The notes beneath the pieces are model-generated. The model searched no databases and was not told the DNA's origin. It saw only the letters and a list, made by a program, of their open reading frames with translations. 64,000 bases of DNA from Acetobacter garciniae (GTDB lineage Bacteria > Pseudomonadota > Alphaproteobacteria > Acetobacterales > Acetobacteraceae), in contig NZ_JAFVMH010000003.1 in NCBI RefSeq assembly GCF_017377735.1, positions 62,001 to 126,000 of the forward strand, written 5' to 3'. Shown here piece by piece: positions 42,280 through 51,440 of this stretch (positions within the stretch are counted from its first letter, which is position 1; every line of letters begins with the position of its first letter). The position numbers and the translations under genes were made by a program.

Positions 42280-44016
42280 ATGCTGAAACCACGCAATACA
42301 GGCCCGATGCTTGCCATGGCATTGGCCGGATCGCTGCTTGCATCCGTCTGTATGCCCGCCCTTGCCCAGCAGACGCAGGACGCCCGGCGCGAAGCCGCGC
42401 GCGTGCCGCCCCGCCCGGGCATGATGCCGCATGCAGGCCGCATGTTCCCGGGCAGTTCGCTGTCCGGCGTGCCGGGCTTTGCCCTTCCCTCTGTCCATAC
42501 CCAGCAGGCTTACGCGCCCGATGGCACGTTTACCGCCCGCTGGACGCGTGCGGATGCGTTGCAGATCAAGGCGCATTCCTCCACCTCGGTCCCGGCGGGG
42601 CAGAATTCCCTGCCCGCGCAGTTGATCATGCCCGATATTCCCGCAGATTTTCCAAGCATCAACCCGGATGTATGGGTATGGGACACCTGGACCTTGATCG
42701 ACAAGCACGCCAACCAGTACAGCTATAACGGGTGGGAGGTCATTTTCTGCCTCACTGCCGATAAAAACGCCGGATATGGCTTCGACGATCGGCACACCCA
42801 TGCGCGGATCGGCTATTTTTACCGGCGCGCGGGCGTGCCTGCCAGCAGGCGTCCGGCCAATGGGGGGTGGATCTATGGCGGGCTGATCATTCCCGAAGGC
42901 GCGCAGGAACAGGTTTTCGCGGGCACGACCTACACGATCACGGCGGAATGGTCCGGGTCCATGCGGCTGCTGAACACGAACGGGAACGATGTCTCGCTGT
43001 TCTATACCGACATGGCGTTCAACCGTAATGCGGCGGGTGAGGACATAACCCCCTCGCAGGCGGTCATTACGCAAAGCCTGGGCAAGATCCATGCGGATTT
43101 CAACCATGTATGGTTCACGGGCTTTACCACCCATACGGCCCTGCTGCGGCCCGATGGCGTGCTGTACCAGAATGGCGCGCAGAATCCGTACTACAACTTC
43201 CGCGATCCGTTCACGTTCGAAGATCCCAAACACCCCGGCACGAACTACATGGTTTTCGAAGGCAATACGGCAGGCCAGCGTGAGACGCCCCGCTGCACGG
43301 ATGCCGATCTGGGCTACCGCCCGAACGACCCGCAGGCCGAAACATTGCAACAGGTGCTGGACAGCGGGGCCTATTACCAGATGGCCGCCATAGGCCTGGC
43401 GCGGGCCACGGATTCATCCCTGTCGAAATGGACGTTCCTTTCGCCGCTGATTACGGCGAACTGCGTGAACGACCAGACCGAACGCCCGCAGATGTATATC
43501 GATAACGGCAAATACTATATCTTTACCATCAGCCACCGCACGACCTTTGCCGCGGGGGTGGACGGGCCGGATGGCGTGTACGGTTTTGTGGGCAACGGCA
43601 TCCGCAGCGATTTCCAGCCCATGAACTATGGCAGCGGGCTGGTGCTGGGCAACCCGACCGACCTGAATACACCCGCAGGCACGGATTACGACCCCGACCC
43701 GCAGCAGAACCCGCGGGCGTTCCAGTCCTATTCGCATTACGTCATGCCCGGCGGGCTGGTGGAATCCTTTATCGACACGATCGAAACCCGGCGCGGCGGC
43801 ACGCTGGCCCCTACGGTGAAAGTCCGGATCGGGGGGGCTGCTTCGGCTGTCGATACGCATTATGGCAATGGCGGGCTGGGCGGCTATGGCGATATTCCGG
43901 CCAACCGGGTGGATATCAACATTCTCGCCTTCATCGCGGACCTGGCAAGCCAGAACGCGCAGGTGGGCCGGAACGTGACAGGGCAGATCAACGCGTTTCT
44001 CAATAGCGGGCATTAG
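42280..44016 (+). CDS. lsdA: levansucrase LsdA (GH68)
   Basis: A 578-residue secreted levansucrase, which transfers the fructosyl unit of sucrose to growing levan and releases glucose. A signal peptide (LAMALAGSLLASVCMPALA) is cut before QQTQD. The GH68 triad is nucleophile D135 in VWVWDTWTLID, transition-state stabiliser D309 in NFRDPFTFED and acid/base E401 in NDQTERPQMY. C339 and C395 match the disulphide cysteines of G. diazotrophicus LsdA. Length and residue numbering coincide with that enzyme. AGGAGG precedes the ATG. It is followed by levanase; the type II secretion operon downstream is its known export route in G. diazotrophicus. Confidence 0.98.
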   Translation: MLKPRNTGPMLAMALAGSLLASVCMPALAQQTQDARREAARVPPRPGMMPHAGRMFPGSSLSGVPGFALPSVHTQQAYAPDGTFTARWTRADALQIKAHSSTSVPAGQNSLPAQLIMPDIPADFPSINPDVWVWDTWTLIDKHANQYSYNGWEVIFCLTADKNAGYGFDDRHTHARIGYFYRRAGVPASRRPANGGWIYGGLIIPEGAQEQVFAGTTYTITAEWSGSMRLLNTNGNDVSLFYTDMAFNRNAAGEDITPSQAVITQSLGKIHADFNHVWFTGFTTHTALLRPDGVLYQNGAQNPYYNFRDPFTFEDPKHPGTNYMVFEGNTAGQRETPRCTDADLGYRPNDPQAETLQQVLDSGAYYQMAAIGLARATDSSLSKWTFLSPLITANCVNDQTERPQMYIDNGKYYIFTISHRTTFAAGVDGPDGVYGFVGNGIRSDFQPMNYGSGLVLGNPTDLNTPAGTDYDPDPQQNPRAFQSYSHYVMPGGLVESFIDTIETRRGGTLAPTVKVRIGGAASAVDTHYGNGGLGGYGDIPANRVDINILAFIADLASQNAQVGRNVTGQINAFLNSGH

Positions 44017-44155
44017 GCGCATAGACGGCCTGTAAAGTGCGGGAATGCCCGAGCGCAAAGTGCCTATGCAAAGCCCGGCTCCATTCCACCCCGGTTGGAA
44101 ACAGGCGGGGGAGGGGGCCGGGTAACTTTGCATGCGACAGAGGGGGAAAGGGCGC

Positions 44156-45772
44156 ATGGCATGGCGGGGCCGGATACTGGGCGTGGGGTGGGGCAGGCTG
44201 GCGGCGCGCGCCGGGTGCCGGGGCGCTGCGGCAGGGCTTGCGCTGCTGCTGTCCTGCCCGGTGCCGGGGCTGGGGGCGGACACACCGCAATGGCGACCGG
44301 CCCTGCATTTTTCCCCCGCCGCGCATTGGATGAACGACCCCAACGGCCCGATCCTGCTCGATGGCGTCTATCATCTTTTTTATCAGTATAATCCCGGCGG
44401 CATGGTCTGGGGGCCCATGTCCTGGGGGCACGCCACCAGTCCTGACCTGCTGCACTGGCACGAACAGGCCATAGCCCTACGCGCAAAACCCGGGGAGGAC
44501 ATGTTTTCGGGCACAGTCATCCTCGATCGCGATAACCGTTCTGGGTTGGGGAATGTCCAGCACCCGGCGCTGCTGGCTTTCTATACCTCGGTTTTTACCG
44601 ACCACCCGGATCATCCCGACGGCACGCAGGCGCAATCGCTTGCCTATAGTCTGGATAATGGCGCGACCTGGCAGGCTTATGCCCATAACCCGATCCTGAC
44701 TCTGCAACCCGATTCCAGGCAGTTCCGCGACCCGTCCCTGACCTGGTACGCGGCCGGGCAATGCTGGATCATGGCAACGGTGGTGGGGGATGCGCAGGTC
44801 ATCAAGCTCTATCGTTCGACCGATCTCCTGCACTGGTCGTTCCTGAGCGACTTTCAGCCCTCGGGGTATCGCAAGCCGGGTATGGCGTGGGAAATGCCGC
44901 TGCTGGTCCCGCTTCCGCTTGACGGCAATCCGCAGGACATGCGCTGGGTGATGCTTGTCAGCGTCAATCCGTGGAGCATCGCTGGCGGGTCGGGGGTGCA
45001 GTATTTTATCGGCCGGTTCGACGGTGTGCACTTCACCCCCGATGCGCTGCCGCCGGTGGGGGCCGATCCGTCCGCCTATGGCTGGCTCGATCACGGGGCC
45101 GATCATTACGCAACGGCGCGCATCGCCAATACTGGAACTGGCCCGCCCACGCTGATCGGTTGGATGAACAACTGGGACTACGCGCAAGACGTTCCCACCG
45201 CACCGTGGCGGGGGCAGATGACCCTGCCTGCCGAACTTGCGCTGAAAACGCTGGACGGCCACCCCACGCTGGTGCAGGCACCCGCCCAGCCATATCGGGA
45301 CTGGCTGGCGCGGCAGGGCATGCGGACCTACCCCGACCGCATGGTGGGGCGTGACCGGCCGTGGCGCGCGCCGTTCAGGGGCGATGTGCTGGATATCCGC
45401 CTGACCCTGCGCCGGGGGGATGGTACACGCGCAGGGCTTGTGGTGCGCCAAACCCCCGATGGTAAAACCGGCACGGTCATCAGCTACGATTTCACCACCG
45501 CCGATCTGATCGTGGATCGCGGCCATTCGGGCGATGTCGGGTTTTCCCCCAAATTCAGCCCGGTTCACATCGCCCATCTGGCCGCACCCGGTGGCGTGGT
45601 GTCGCTGCATGTGGTGATCGACCGCTGTTCCGTCGAGGTTTTTGCCAATGATGGCGTGCTGCGCATGACCGATCTGGTCTTTCCGCCCGCCGATGGCACG
45701 AATGTGTCGTTATTTTCCACAGCCGGAAGCACCCGTTTCAGTGCCCTGCGCGTTACGGTGCTGAACCGGTGA
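44156..45772 (+). CDS. lsdB: levanase LsdB (GH32)
   Basis: A glycoside hydrolase family 32 enzyme that releases fructose from levan. The start is set at the ATG at 44156 (538 residues), which has GGGGGAAAGGG just upstream; the ATG at 44132 would add eight residues. A signal segment (AAAGLALLLSCPVPGLGA) precedes the catalytic domain. Numbered from 44132, D69 (HWMNDPNG) is the nucleophile, D200 (FRDPSLTW) the stabiliser and E254 (WEMPLLVPL) the acid/base, a five-bladed propeller followed by a C-terminal beta sandwich (VVIDRCSVEVFANDG). It lies 139 bases after lsdA, as in G. diazotrophicus, and its 3' end overlaps the lytic transglycosylase gene by 20 bases. Confidence 0.95.
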   Translation: MAWRGRILGVGWGRLAARAGCRGAAAGLALLLSCPVPGLGADTPQWRPALHFSPAAHWMNDPNGPILLDGVYHLFYQYNPGGMVWGPMSWGHATSPDLLHWHEQAIALRAKPGEDMFSGTVILDRDNRSGLGNVQHPALLAFYTSVFTDHPDHPDGTQAQSLAYSLDNGATWQAYAHNPILTLQPDSRQFRDPSLTWYAAGQCWIMATVVGDAQVIKLYRSTDLLHWSFLSDFQPSGYRKPGMAWEMPLLVPLPLDGNPQDMRWVMLVSVNPWSIAGGSGVQYFIGRFDGVHFTPDALPPVGADPSAYGWLDHGADHYATARIANTGTGPPTLIGWMNNWDYAQDVPTAPWRGQMTLPAELALKTLDGHPTLVQAPAQPYRDWLARQGMRTYPDRMVGRDRPWRAPFRGDVLDIRLTLRRGDGTRAGLVVRQTPDGKTGTVISYDFTTADLIVDRGHSGDVGFSPKFSPVHIAHLAAPGGVVSLHVVIDRCSVEVFANDGVLRMTDLVFPPADGTNVSLFSTAGSTRFSALRVTVLNR

Positions 45773-46265
45773 TTCCTCCGGAGGTGTCCAATGTCGGTAC
45801 CAATGGGGGCGCTACTACGGGGGGCAGTGCCGGTGCCAGCACCTGCGGCGTGGCGCGCGCGGGTGGTTGCGCGAACAGGGCGCGGGCGCGGGCCAGCACC
45901 AGTGCCTGGTAGGACTGGTTGAAAAGGGTGGTGTGGGAATGATAATCGCCGACAGCACGCATCAGGTTGCCCCCCGCCCCCAGCAGGTTGAGCCGCATGA
46001 TCGCCCCTGCCGCGCTGATATTGTAGCAAGGCTGGCTCAGCAAGTTGCGGTAGACGGTCTGCGGCGCGGTATGGGTATACCGGGCGATGGGGCCGACCCA
46101 TATGGTGTTCACCTGCATCACGCCCAGATCCTCCGTCCCGTTCGTGTTGCGATGGATCAGGCCGTTGCGCCCGCCTTCCACAAGCTGGATCACCGGCAGG
46201 ACACGCGGCGGCAGGTGGTAGAGGGATGCGGCCAGCACCATGCAGCCCAGATAGACAATGGCCAT
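45753..46265 (-). CDS. lytic transglycosylase-like protein
   Basis: A 170-residue periplasmic protein of the SLT/lysozyme-like fold, which cleaves peptidoglycan. The N-terminal helix MAIVYLGCMVLAASLYHLPP can act as a signal or anchor. The catalytic glutamate is E30 in VIQLVEGG, followed by the family motif EDLGVMQVNTIW. Its C-terminus is proline-rich. It is read against the flanking genes and ends inside the lsdB 3' end. Small transglycosylases often serve assembly of secretion or pilus machines, so a role in passing the type II secretion system through the wall is reasonable. An upstream in-frame start (46322) looks less natural. Confidence 0.85.
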   Translation of the reverse strand: MAIVYLGCMVLAASLYHLPPRVLPVIQLVEGGRNGLIHRNTNGTEDLGVMQVNTIWVGPIARYTHTAPQTVYRNLLSQPCYNISAAGAIMRLNLLGAGGNLMRAVGDYHSHTTLFNQSYQALVLARARALFAQPPARATPQVLAPALPPVVAPPLVPTLDTSGGITGSAP

Positions 46266-46517
46266 GACGGATATCCTTTTCGTTCTGGCTCTTCTGGCTC
46301 TTGCGCCGCCTCTTGTGCCCATGGGGTTCGCAGCCGGTCTTTTTCACGCCCGGCGCGGCATGTTTCCCCCTCAAAAGGGTTTTTCCCGCCCCCGGGTTTC
46401 GCGGGAGCGGGCGTTTTTCGTGGCGCGGCAGGCCGGGCAGGCGCGTGCCCGGGCGGCACTTTTTTGTACCCTTCCCGTCATGCCCTTGGGGTTTCATAAC
46501 GCAGGAGGTCCATTTCC
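46266..46517 (+). promoter_or_regulatory. control region and leader of the type II secretion operon
   Basis: This 252-base gap contains tandem terminator-like hairpins: CCCTCAAAAGGG (46368-46379) followed by five T, and a GC-rich hairpin with arms CGCCC (46388-46392) and GGGCG (46409-46413) followed by five T (46414-46418). It is the equivalent of the region that in G. diazotrophicus holds the small lsdX gene. A frame beginning MTDILFVLALLALAPPLVPM at 46264 is the only candidate, but it lacks a good ribosome site. Confidence 0.5.
46388..46418 (+). terminator. terminator-like hairpin in lsdG leader
   Basis: Arms CGCCC and GGGCG with an inner CCCG/CGGG stem are followed by TTTTT. It ends 99 bases before the lsdG start and so would sit in the operon leader as an attenuator, or it could close a transcript from upstream. 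Confidence 0.5.
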
Positions 46518-46973
46518 ATGCCAAGATCCGTGCGATTATCCGTCCCGCCCCGCCACCTGGCGGCAAGGCGGGAGCAGGGTTTCACGCTGCTGGAACTGCT
46601 GGTGGTCATTGCCATTCTCGGCCTGCTGATCGGGCTGGTGGCCCCCGCGGCTTTGCGGCAACTGGGCGGGGCCCGCAATTCCGTGGCGCGGCAGTCGATC
46701 CAGCGGCTGGGGCAGGTGCTCGACCTCTACCGGCTGGACATGGGCAGCTACCCCAGCACGCAGGAGGGGCTGCGCGCGCTCGTCACCCGCCCCGACGGGG
46801 CGGAGAACTGGAACGGCCCCTATGTGCGCGAAGGGGCCGAACCGCTGGACCCCTGGCGGCACCCCTATATTTACCGCAATCCGTCCGAACGGCCGGGCCA
46901 TGATTATGACCTGTGTTCGGCGGGGTCCACCGGCAATGCCGCCAATACGGCAGCCCTTATCTGCAATCCCTGA
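46518..46973 (+). CDS. lsdG: type II secretion major pseudopilin LsdG
   Basis: A 151-residue major pseudopilin. The prepilin cleavage site is G21/F22 in QGFTLLELLVVIAILGLLIG with the conserved glutamate at +5. The rest matches GspG: RQSIQRLGQVLDLYRLDMGS, YPSTQEGLRALVTRPDGAEN, WNGPYV and DPWRHPYIYRNP. AGGAGGT precedes the ATG. It forms the periplasmic pseudopilus that pushes substrate through the secretin. First clear gene of the operon. Confidence 0.96.
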   Translation: MPRSVRLSVPPRHLAARREQGFTLLELLVVIAILGLLIGLVAPAALRQLGGARNSVARQSIQRLGQVLDLYRLDMGSYPSTQEGLRALVTRPDGAENWNGPYVREGAEPLDPWRHPYIYRNPSERPGHDYDLCSAGSTGNAANTAALICNP

Positions 46974-46984
46974 GCCCGATCCCG

Positions 46985-47770
46985 ATGCTGAACACGCCCT
47001 GGCTCGTGCTGCTGCTGGCCCCTTTCGTGGGTTCGTTCCTGGGCGTGCTGGCCTGCCGCCTGCCCAGGGGCGAGCGCGTGCTGATCGCGCGTTCCGCCTG
47101 CGCGGGGTGTGGGGCAGTGCTGGGCCCGCACGAACTGGTGCCGCTGGTCAGCTACCTGATCCAGAACGGGCGGTGCCGGAGCTGTGGCGCGCGGATCGAT
47201 GCCGAACACCCTGCCATGGAGCTTATGGCCCTGGGGATTGCGGTCCTGGCGCTTCTGGCATGCTGGCAGGGCGTGAAAACGGGCGTATATGGCGCGTCTT
47301 TTCCCATGCAGGTGGTGTGGCAGGGCTGCGTGCTGGGGTGGTGGCTGCTCGTTCTGGCCATGATCGATTTCAGGACGTATCGCCTGCCCGACGTGCTGAC
47401 CCTCCCCCTTGTGGCTCTGGGGCTGGCGCTGGCGGCAGGGGGCGGGTGGCGCGCTGTAATGGTTCGTGGCGTGGGGGCAGGGCTGGGTTACGCGGCCTTT
47501 GCGGGCATGGCGGCCCTGTATCGTCGCGTGCGCGGGCAGGATGGGCTGGGGCTGGGCGATGCAAAATTGCTGGCCGCCGCCGGGGCCTGGCTGGGCCCGG
47601 CCGTGCTGCCCCGGCTTGTCTGTGCGGCGGCGGTGCTGACACTGGGCGGGGCTTGGCTTGCCACACGCGGCGGGCTGGCGCGCGGGCAAAGGGTGCCGTT
47701 CGGGCCCGGCCTTGCCGTGGCGATATGGGGCGCATGGCTGTGCCGGGCCGCCGGCCTGCCCGGCCCATGA
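46985..47770 (+). CDS. lsdO: prepilin peptidase/methyltransferase LsdO
   Basis: A 261-residue inner-membrane aspartic protease. The zinc-binding cysteines are C39, C42, C64 and C67 (CAGC and CRSC). Catalytic aspartates are D128 in AMIDFRTYRLPD and D192 in GLGLGDAKLL. About eight membrane helices follow the family plan. It cleaves and methylates the pseudopilins encoded around it. The start ATG lies 11 bases after lsdG. Confidence 0.94.
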   Translation: MLNTPWLVLLLAPFVGSFLGVLACRLPRGERVLIARSACAGCGAVLGPHELVPLVSYLIQNGRCRSCGARIDAEHPAMELMALGIAVLALLACWQGVKTGVYGASFPMQVVWQGCVLGWWLLVLAMIDFRTYRLPDVLTLPLVALGLALAAGGGWRAVMVRGVGAGLGYAAFAGMAALYRRVRGQDGLGLGDAKLLAAAGAWLGPAVLPRLVCAAAVLTLGGAWLATRGGLARGQRVPFGPGLAVAIWGAWLCRAAGLPGP

Positions 47771-47788
47771 ACGCGAAAGGCCGCCACC

Positions 47789-49765
47789 ATGGACGATGAC
47801 ACCCGCCCCGACAATGCGCCCGGCCCCTCCGCCGCCCCCAACGCCCATGCGGATGCGCCGCCATGGCCTGTTGCCCCGCCTGCCACCCCCGAAACGCTGC
47901 CACCCGACCCCGCCAGCGCGCCGAACACCAATGCGGATGCCCTGTGGCCTATCGACCCGCTGGTCGTGCCGGAAACCCCGCCCATGGACCTCGACACCGG
48001 CCCCGGTTCCGATGGCGGCGCGAACGGGGGGCCGGGTGCGATCCCCGCCAAACCCTTCGACCCACCTGCTTCGGGGCTGGCCGATACGCCCCGTGTGGAG
48101 GAACTGGCGGCCCTGCTGGTGGCGCAGGGGCGGTGCGAACCCCGGGCCATAGAGCGCGCCCGCCGCGCGGCGGAACAGAGCGGGCGGCGGCTCGACCAGA
48201 TCCTGCTGCAACTGGGTCTGGTCTCCGAACGCGACATGGCGCACGCCTATGCGGACCTGCTGGGCATTCCCCTTGCCACCCCGGCCGATTATCCGGACGA
48301 GCCCGTGCTGGCCGATGTGCTGGGCGCGCGGTTCCTGCGCGATGCCCATGCCCTGCCCCTGGGGGTGGCGGGGCATGTCCTGTCTGTCGCCCTGCGCGAC
48401 CCGCTTGATGGCTTCACCCCCGCAGCCCTTGCCGCCGTAACGGGGCTGGAGGTCGCACCCCGCGTAGCCACGCCCATCGAGCTTGAAAGCGCGCTGGACC
48501 GCCTGTACCCCCGCCCGCAGGATGAGGAGACAGCCCCGGCGGAGGAAGACACAGGCCAGGAAAACGACGCCGAACGGCTGAAGGACCTGGCGTCGGAAGC
48601 GCCGGTCATCCGCCTGGTCAACCAGATCATCAGCCGCGCGGTGGAAACCCATGCGTCGGACATCCATCTCGAACCGTTCGAGGACCGGCTGCGCGTGCGC
48701 TACCGTTACGACGGCGTGCTGCATGAAATGGACAGCCAGGTCGCCCAGCTTGTTCCGGCCATTATCTCGCGCATCAAGATCATGGCGCGGCTGGACATTG
48801 CCGAGCGCCGCCTGCCGCAGGACGGGCGCATCAAGCTGGCGGTGCGCGGGCACGAGGTGGATTTCCGCGTCTCCACCATTCCCTCCCTGTATGGGGAAAC
48901 AGTGGTGCTGCGCGTGCTCGACCGCTCCACCATGCGCTTCGATTACGCAACCCTTGGCCTGGCGCCCGATATTGTCACCCGCCTGCGCGCACTCCTTGCC
49001 CTGCCCAACGGCATCGTGCTGGTGACCGGGCCCACGGGTTCGGGCAAGACCACCACCTTGTATACGGGGCTTGCCGATCTCAATGCCGTCACCCGCAAGG
49101 TGGTGACCATAGAAGACCCCGTGGAATACCAGCTTGGCGGCATAAGCCAGGTGCAGGTCAAACCCCAGATCGGGCTGAGTTTCGCGGCCCTGCTGCGGGC
49201 CATCCTGCGCCAGGACCCCGACGTGATCATGGTGGGCGAAATCCGCGATATCGAAACCGCCCAGATCGCCGTGCAGGCGGCACTGACCGGGCATCTGGTC
49301 CTGTCCACGCTGCATACCAATTCCGCCGCCGCCGCCATTATCCGCCTGCGCGACATGGGGGTGGAGGACTACCTGCTGACCGCCGTGCTGCGGGGCGTGC
49401 TGGCCCAAAGGCTGGTGCGCCGCCTGTGTGATGTCTGCAAGGTGCCCTACACCGCCCCGCCGGAACTGGTGGAGCGCCTGCACCTGCGCGGGCTGGGGCA
49501 CGACGGGCCGGTCAGCCTGTTCCACGCCACGGGCTGCGCACAATGCCGCCACACCGGCTATAACGGCCGTCAGGCCATTGCCGAGCTTCTGGAACCCGAT
49601 GACGCCATAGAGCGGCTGATCTTCGCACGCGCCGATCATATCGCCATAGAACGCGCAGCCATTGCCGCGGGCATGGTGCCGATGTTCACCGCAGGGCTTG
49701 CAGCCGCCCTGAGGGGTGAGACCACGATAGAGGAAGTCATGCGCTCCATCCGCGAGGATGGATGA
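47789..49765 (+). CDS. lsdE: type II secretion ATPase LsdE
   Basis: A 658-residue assembly ATPase. The first 90 residues are a proline/alanine-rich low-complexity extension not seen in most GspE proteins, followed by the N1 domain (about 100-230). Walker A GPTGSGKTTT starts at residue 414, with the aspartate box EDPVEYQLGG, Walker B VIMVGEIRD and the histidine box STLHTNSAAAA. The zinc tetracysteine is CDVC and CAQC. It powers pseudopilus assembly from the cytoplasm with LsdL and LsdF. Confidence 0.96.
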   Translation: MDDDTRPDNAPGPSAAPNAHADAPPWPVAPPATPETLPPDPASAPNTNADALWPIDPLVVPETPPMDLDTGPGSDGGANGGPGAIPAKPFDPPASGLADTPRVEELAALLVAQGRCEPRAIERARRAAEQSGRRLDQILLQLGLVSERDMAHAYADLLGIPLATPADYPDEPVLADVLGARFLRDAHALPLGVAGHVLSVALRDPLDGFTPAALAAVTGLEVAPRVATPIELESALDRLYPRPQDEETAPAEEDTGQENDAERLKDLASEAPVIRLVNQIISRAVETHASDIHLEPFEDRLRVRYRYDGVLHEMDSQVAQLVPAIISRIKIMARLDIAERRLPQDGRIKLAVRGHEVDFRVSTIPSLYGETVVLRVLDRSTMRFDYATLGLAPDIVTRLRALLALPNGIVLVTGPTGSGKTTTLYTGLADLNAVTRKVVTIEDPVEYQLGGISQVQVKPQIGLSFAALLRAILRQDPDVIMVGEIRDIETAQIAVQAALTGHLVLSTLHTNSAAAAIIRLRDMGVEDYLLTAVLRGVLAQRLVRRLCDVCKVPYTAPPELVERLHLRGLGHDGPVSLFHATGCAQCRHTGYNGRQAIAELLEPDDAIERLIFARADHIAIERAAIAAGMVPMFTAGLAAALRGETTIEEVMRSIREDG

Positions 49766-49780
49766 TGAGGGCGCCCGCCC

Positions 49781-51007
49781 ATGGCTGAATTCCGCTACAC
49801 GGCCGTAAACGCCCAGGGGGTTCTGGTGCGCGGGATGATCGAAGCCCCGGGCAGGGCCGAAGCCGCGACCGCGCTGCGCGCCCAGGGCCATATTCCCATG
49901 CGGATCGCACCCCCTGGCCCCTTCGCCTTCGTGGCGGGGCTGGGGGCCGGTGGGGCCGGGTTGCGCCGGGGTGGGCTGCGCCGGGCGGAACTTGCTTCCA
50001 TGACGCGCGAACTCGCGGTCATGCTGGGGGCCGGGCAGGATATCGACCGCGCACTGCGCTTTGTGGCCGATAGCAGCAGGCGTGCGCGCGTGCGCGCCCT
50101 TCTGGCGCAGATCCGCGCGGCGGTGCGCGACGGCAGCACCCTGCATGCGGCCATGGCCCGCTATCCGCGCAGCTTTCCACGCCTGTATACCGGCATGGTC
50201 CGCGCGGCGGAGGGCAGCGGCACGCTGGCCGCCACCATGGAACACCTGGCCACCTTGCTGGAGCGCGAACGCGCGCTGAGTGCGACCGTCCAGTCGGCCA
50301 TGATCTACCCGGCCGTGCTGACAGTGGCCGCCATGGGGTCGGTCTATCTGCTGCTGACCCAGGTATTGCCGCAGTTCACGCCCCTGTTTGCCAGCAATGG
50401 GGTGGCCCTGCCTGCCTCCACGCAGTTCATGGTGGGGCTGGGCGACTGGCTGGGCCGCTACGGGCTGGCGCTGCCGGTGGCGGCACTGGGGCTGGGGCTT
50501 GGCGCGCGCGCGTTGCTGAAGCGCCCGGCCATCAGGCTATGGGCGGATACATGGGTGCTGCGGCTGCCGGTGGCGGGGTCGTTGCTGCGCGAAATCCTGG
50601 CCGCCCGGTTCGCGCGCATGCTGGGAACCCTGCTTGAAAACGGCGTGCCCATCCTGTCCTGCCTTGCGATCACGCGCACGGCCCTGGCCAATCGCGCAGC
50701 CCTTGCCGCGATAGAGGATGCCATACGCAGTGCCAAGGCCGGTCGCGGCGTGGCCGGCGCACTGGACCGCGCGGGCGTGTTTCCGCCCCGCATGGTGCAC
50801 CTGCTGCGCCTGGGCGAGGAAACGGCCCGGCTGGGGGCCATGGCGTTGCAGGCAGCCAATATTCACGAGGAACAGACCCGGCTTGCAACCCAGCGTCTGG
50901 TTGCGTTGTTGGTACCTGCGATCACCATTGTCATGGGGTTGCTGGTGGCGGGAATTGTCTCCTCCCTGCTGCTGGCCATGCTGAGCCTGAACGACCTTGC
51001 GCAATAG
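49781..51007 (+). CDS. lsdF: type II secretion inner-membrane protein LsdF
   Basis: A 408-residue platform protein. Two GspF domains (about 70-195 and 270-395) each have a cytoplasmic helix bundle, with membrane helices around 175-195, 220-245 and 380-400. Family marks are MTRELAVMLGAGQDIDRALR and RMLGTLLENGVPILSCLAIT. The N-terminal YTAVNAQGVLVRGMIEAPG is typical. Its 3' end overlaps the next gene by 11 bases. Confidence 0.95.
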   Translation: MAEFRYTAVNAQGVLVRGMIEAPGRAEAATALRAQGHIPMRIAPPGPFAFVAGLGAGGAGLRRGGLRRAELASMTRELAVMLGAGQDIDRALRFVADSSRRARVRALLAQIRAAVRDGSTLHAAMARYPRSFPRLYTGMVRAAEGSGTLAATMEHLATLLERERALSATVQSAMIYPAVLTVAAMGSVYLLLTQVLPQFTPLFASNGVALPASTQFMVGLGDWLGRYGLALPVAALGLGLGARALLKRPAIRLWADTWVLRLPVAGSLLREILAARFARMLGTLLENGVPILSCLAITRTALANRAALAAIEDAIRSAKAGRGVAGALDRAGVFPPRMVHLLRLGEETARLGAMALQAANIHEEQTRLATQRLVALLVPAITIVMGLLVAGIVSSLLLAMLSLNDLAQ

Positions 51008-51440
51008 AGCCAGCCCGGCGGATGCAGACGGCTTCACCCTGATCGAAATGATCGTGGTGCTGCTGGTTCTGGGGCTGATCGGCGCGTTGGGGCTGGCGCG
51101 CGGCCCGTTCCATTCCCCCGCACTGGACCTGCGCGGGGCCGGGCAACTGCTTGCCTCCGCCTTGCGGGAAACCCGGTTGCAGGCCATTGGGGCGGGGAGT
51201 ACGCGCATGTTCACGATCGGAACAGGGCCCGCAGGGGTCTGGTATGGCGGCCCGCCCGGGCCGGGCACGGTGCTTCCCACCCTGCCACGCAAGGTCGCCC
51301 TGGCAAGCGGGCCCGCGCGCATCGTCTTCTTTCCCGACGGCAGCGCCCTGGGTGCCCCCATCGTGCTGGCGGAAGGCGGGCGGCGGGTGGTGCTGCGCGT
51401 GAACTGGCTGAGCGGGGCCATTACGCTGGAGGGGCCATGA
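50997..51440 (+). CDS. lsdH: type II secretion minor pseudopilin LsdH
   Basis: A 147-residue minor pseudopilin. The prepilin site is G12/F13 (DGFTLIEMIVVLLVLGLIGA) with the +5 glutamate. A TTG start overlapping lsdF is the only start that keeps a complete leader; it implies translational coupling and low expression, as fits a minor pseudopilin. The C-terminal GspH-type domain (FFPDGSALGAPIVLAEGGRR) is visible. Confidence 0.87.
   Translation: MRNRASPADADGFTLIEMIVVLLVLGLIGALGLARGPFHSPALDLRGAGQLLASALRETRLQAIGAGSTRMFTIGTGPAGVWYGGPPGPGTVLPTLPRKVALASGPARIVFFPDGSALGAPIVLAEGGRRVVLRVNWLSGAITLEGP

Noticed and set aside
46301-46903. A 200-residue frame overlapping lsdG in another phase
   Set aside because: It is out of frame with a clear pseudopilin and has no motif.
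46904-50245. An open frame of over 1100 codons on the reverse strand through lsdO and lsdE
   Set aside because: High GC produces long stop-free antisense frames; the forward genes have all expected motifs.
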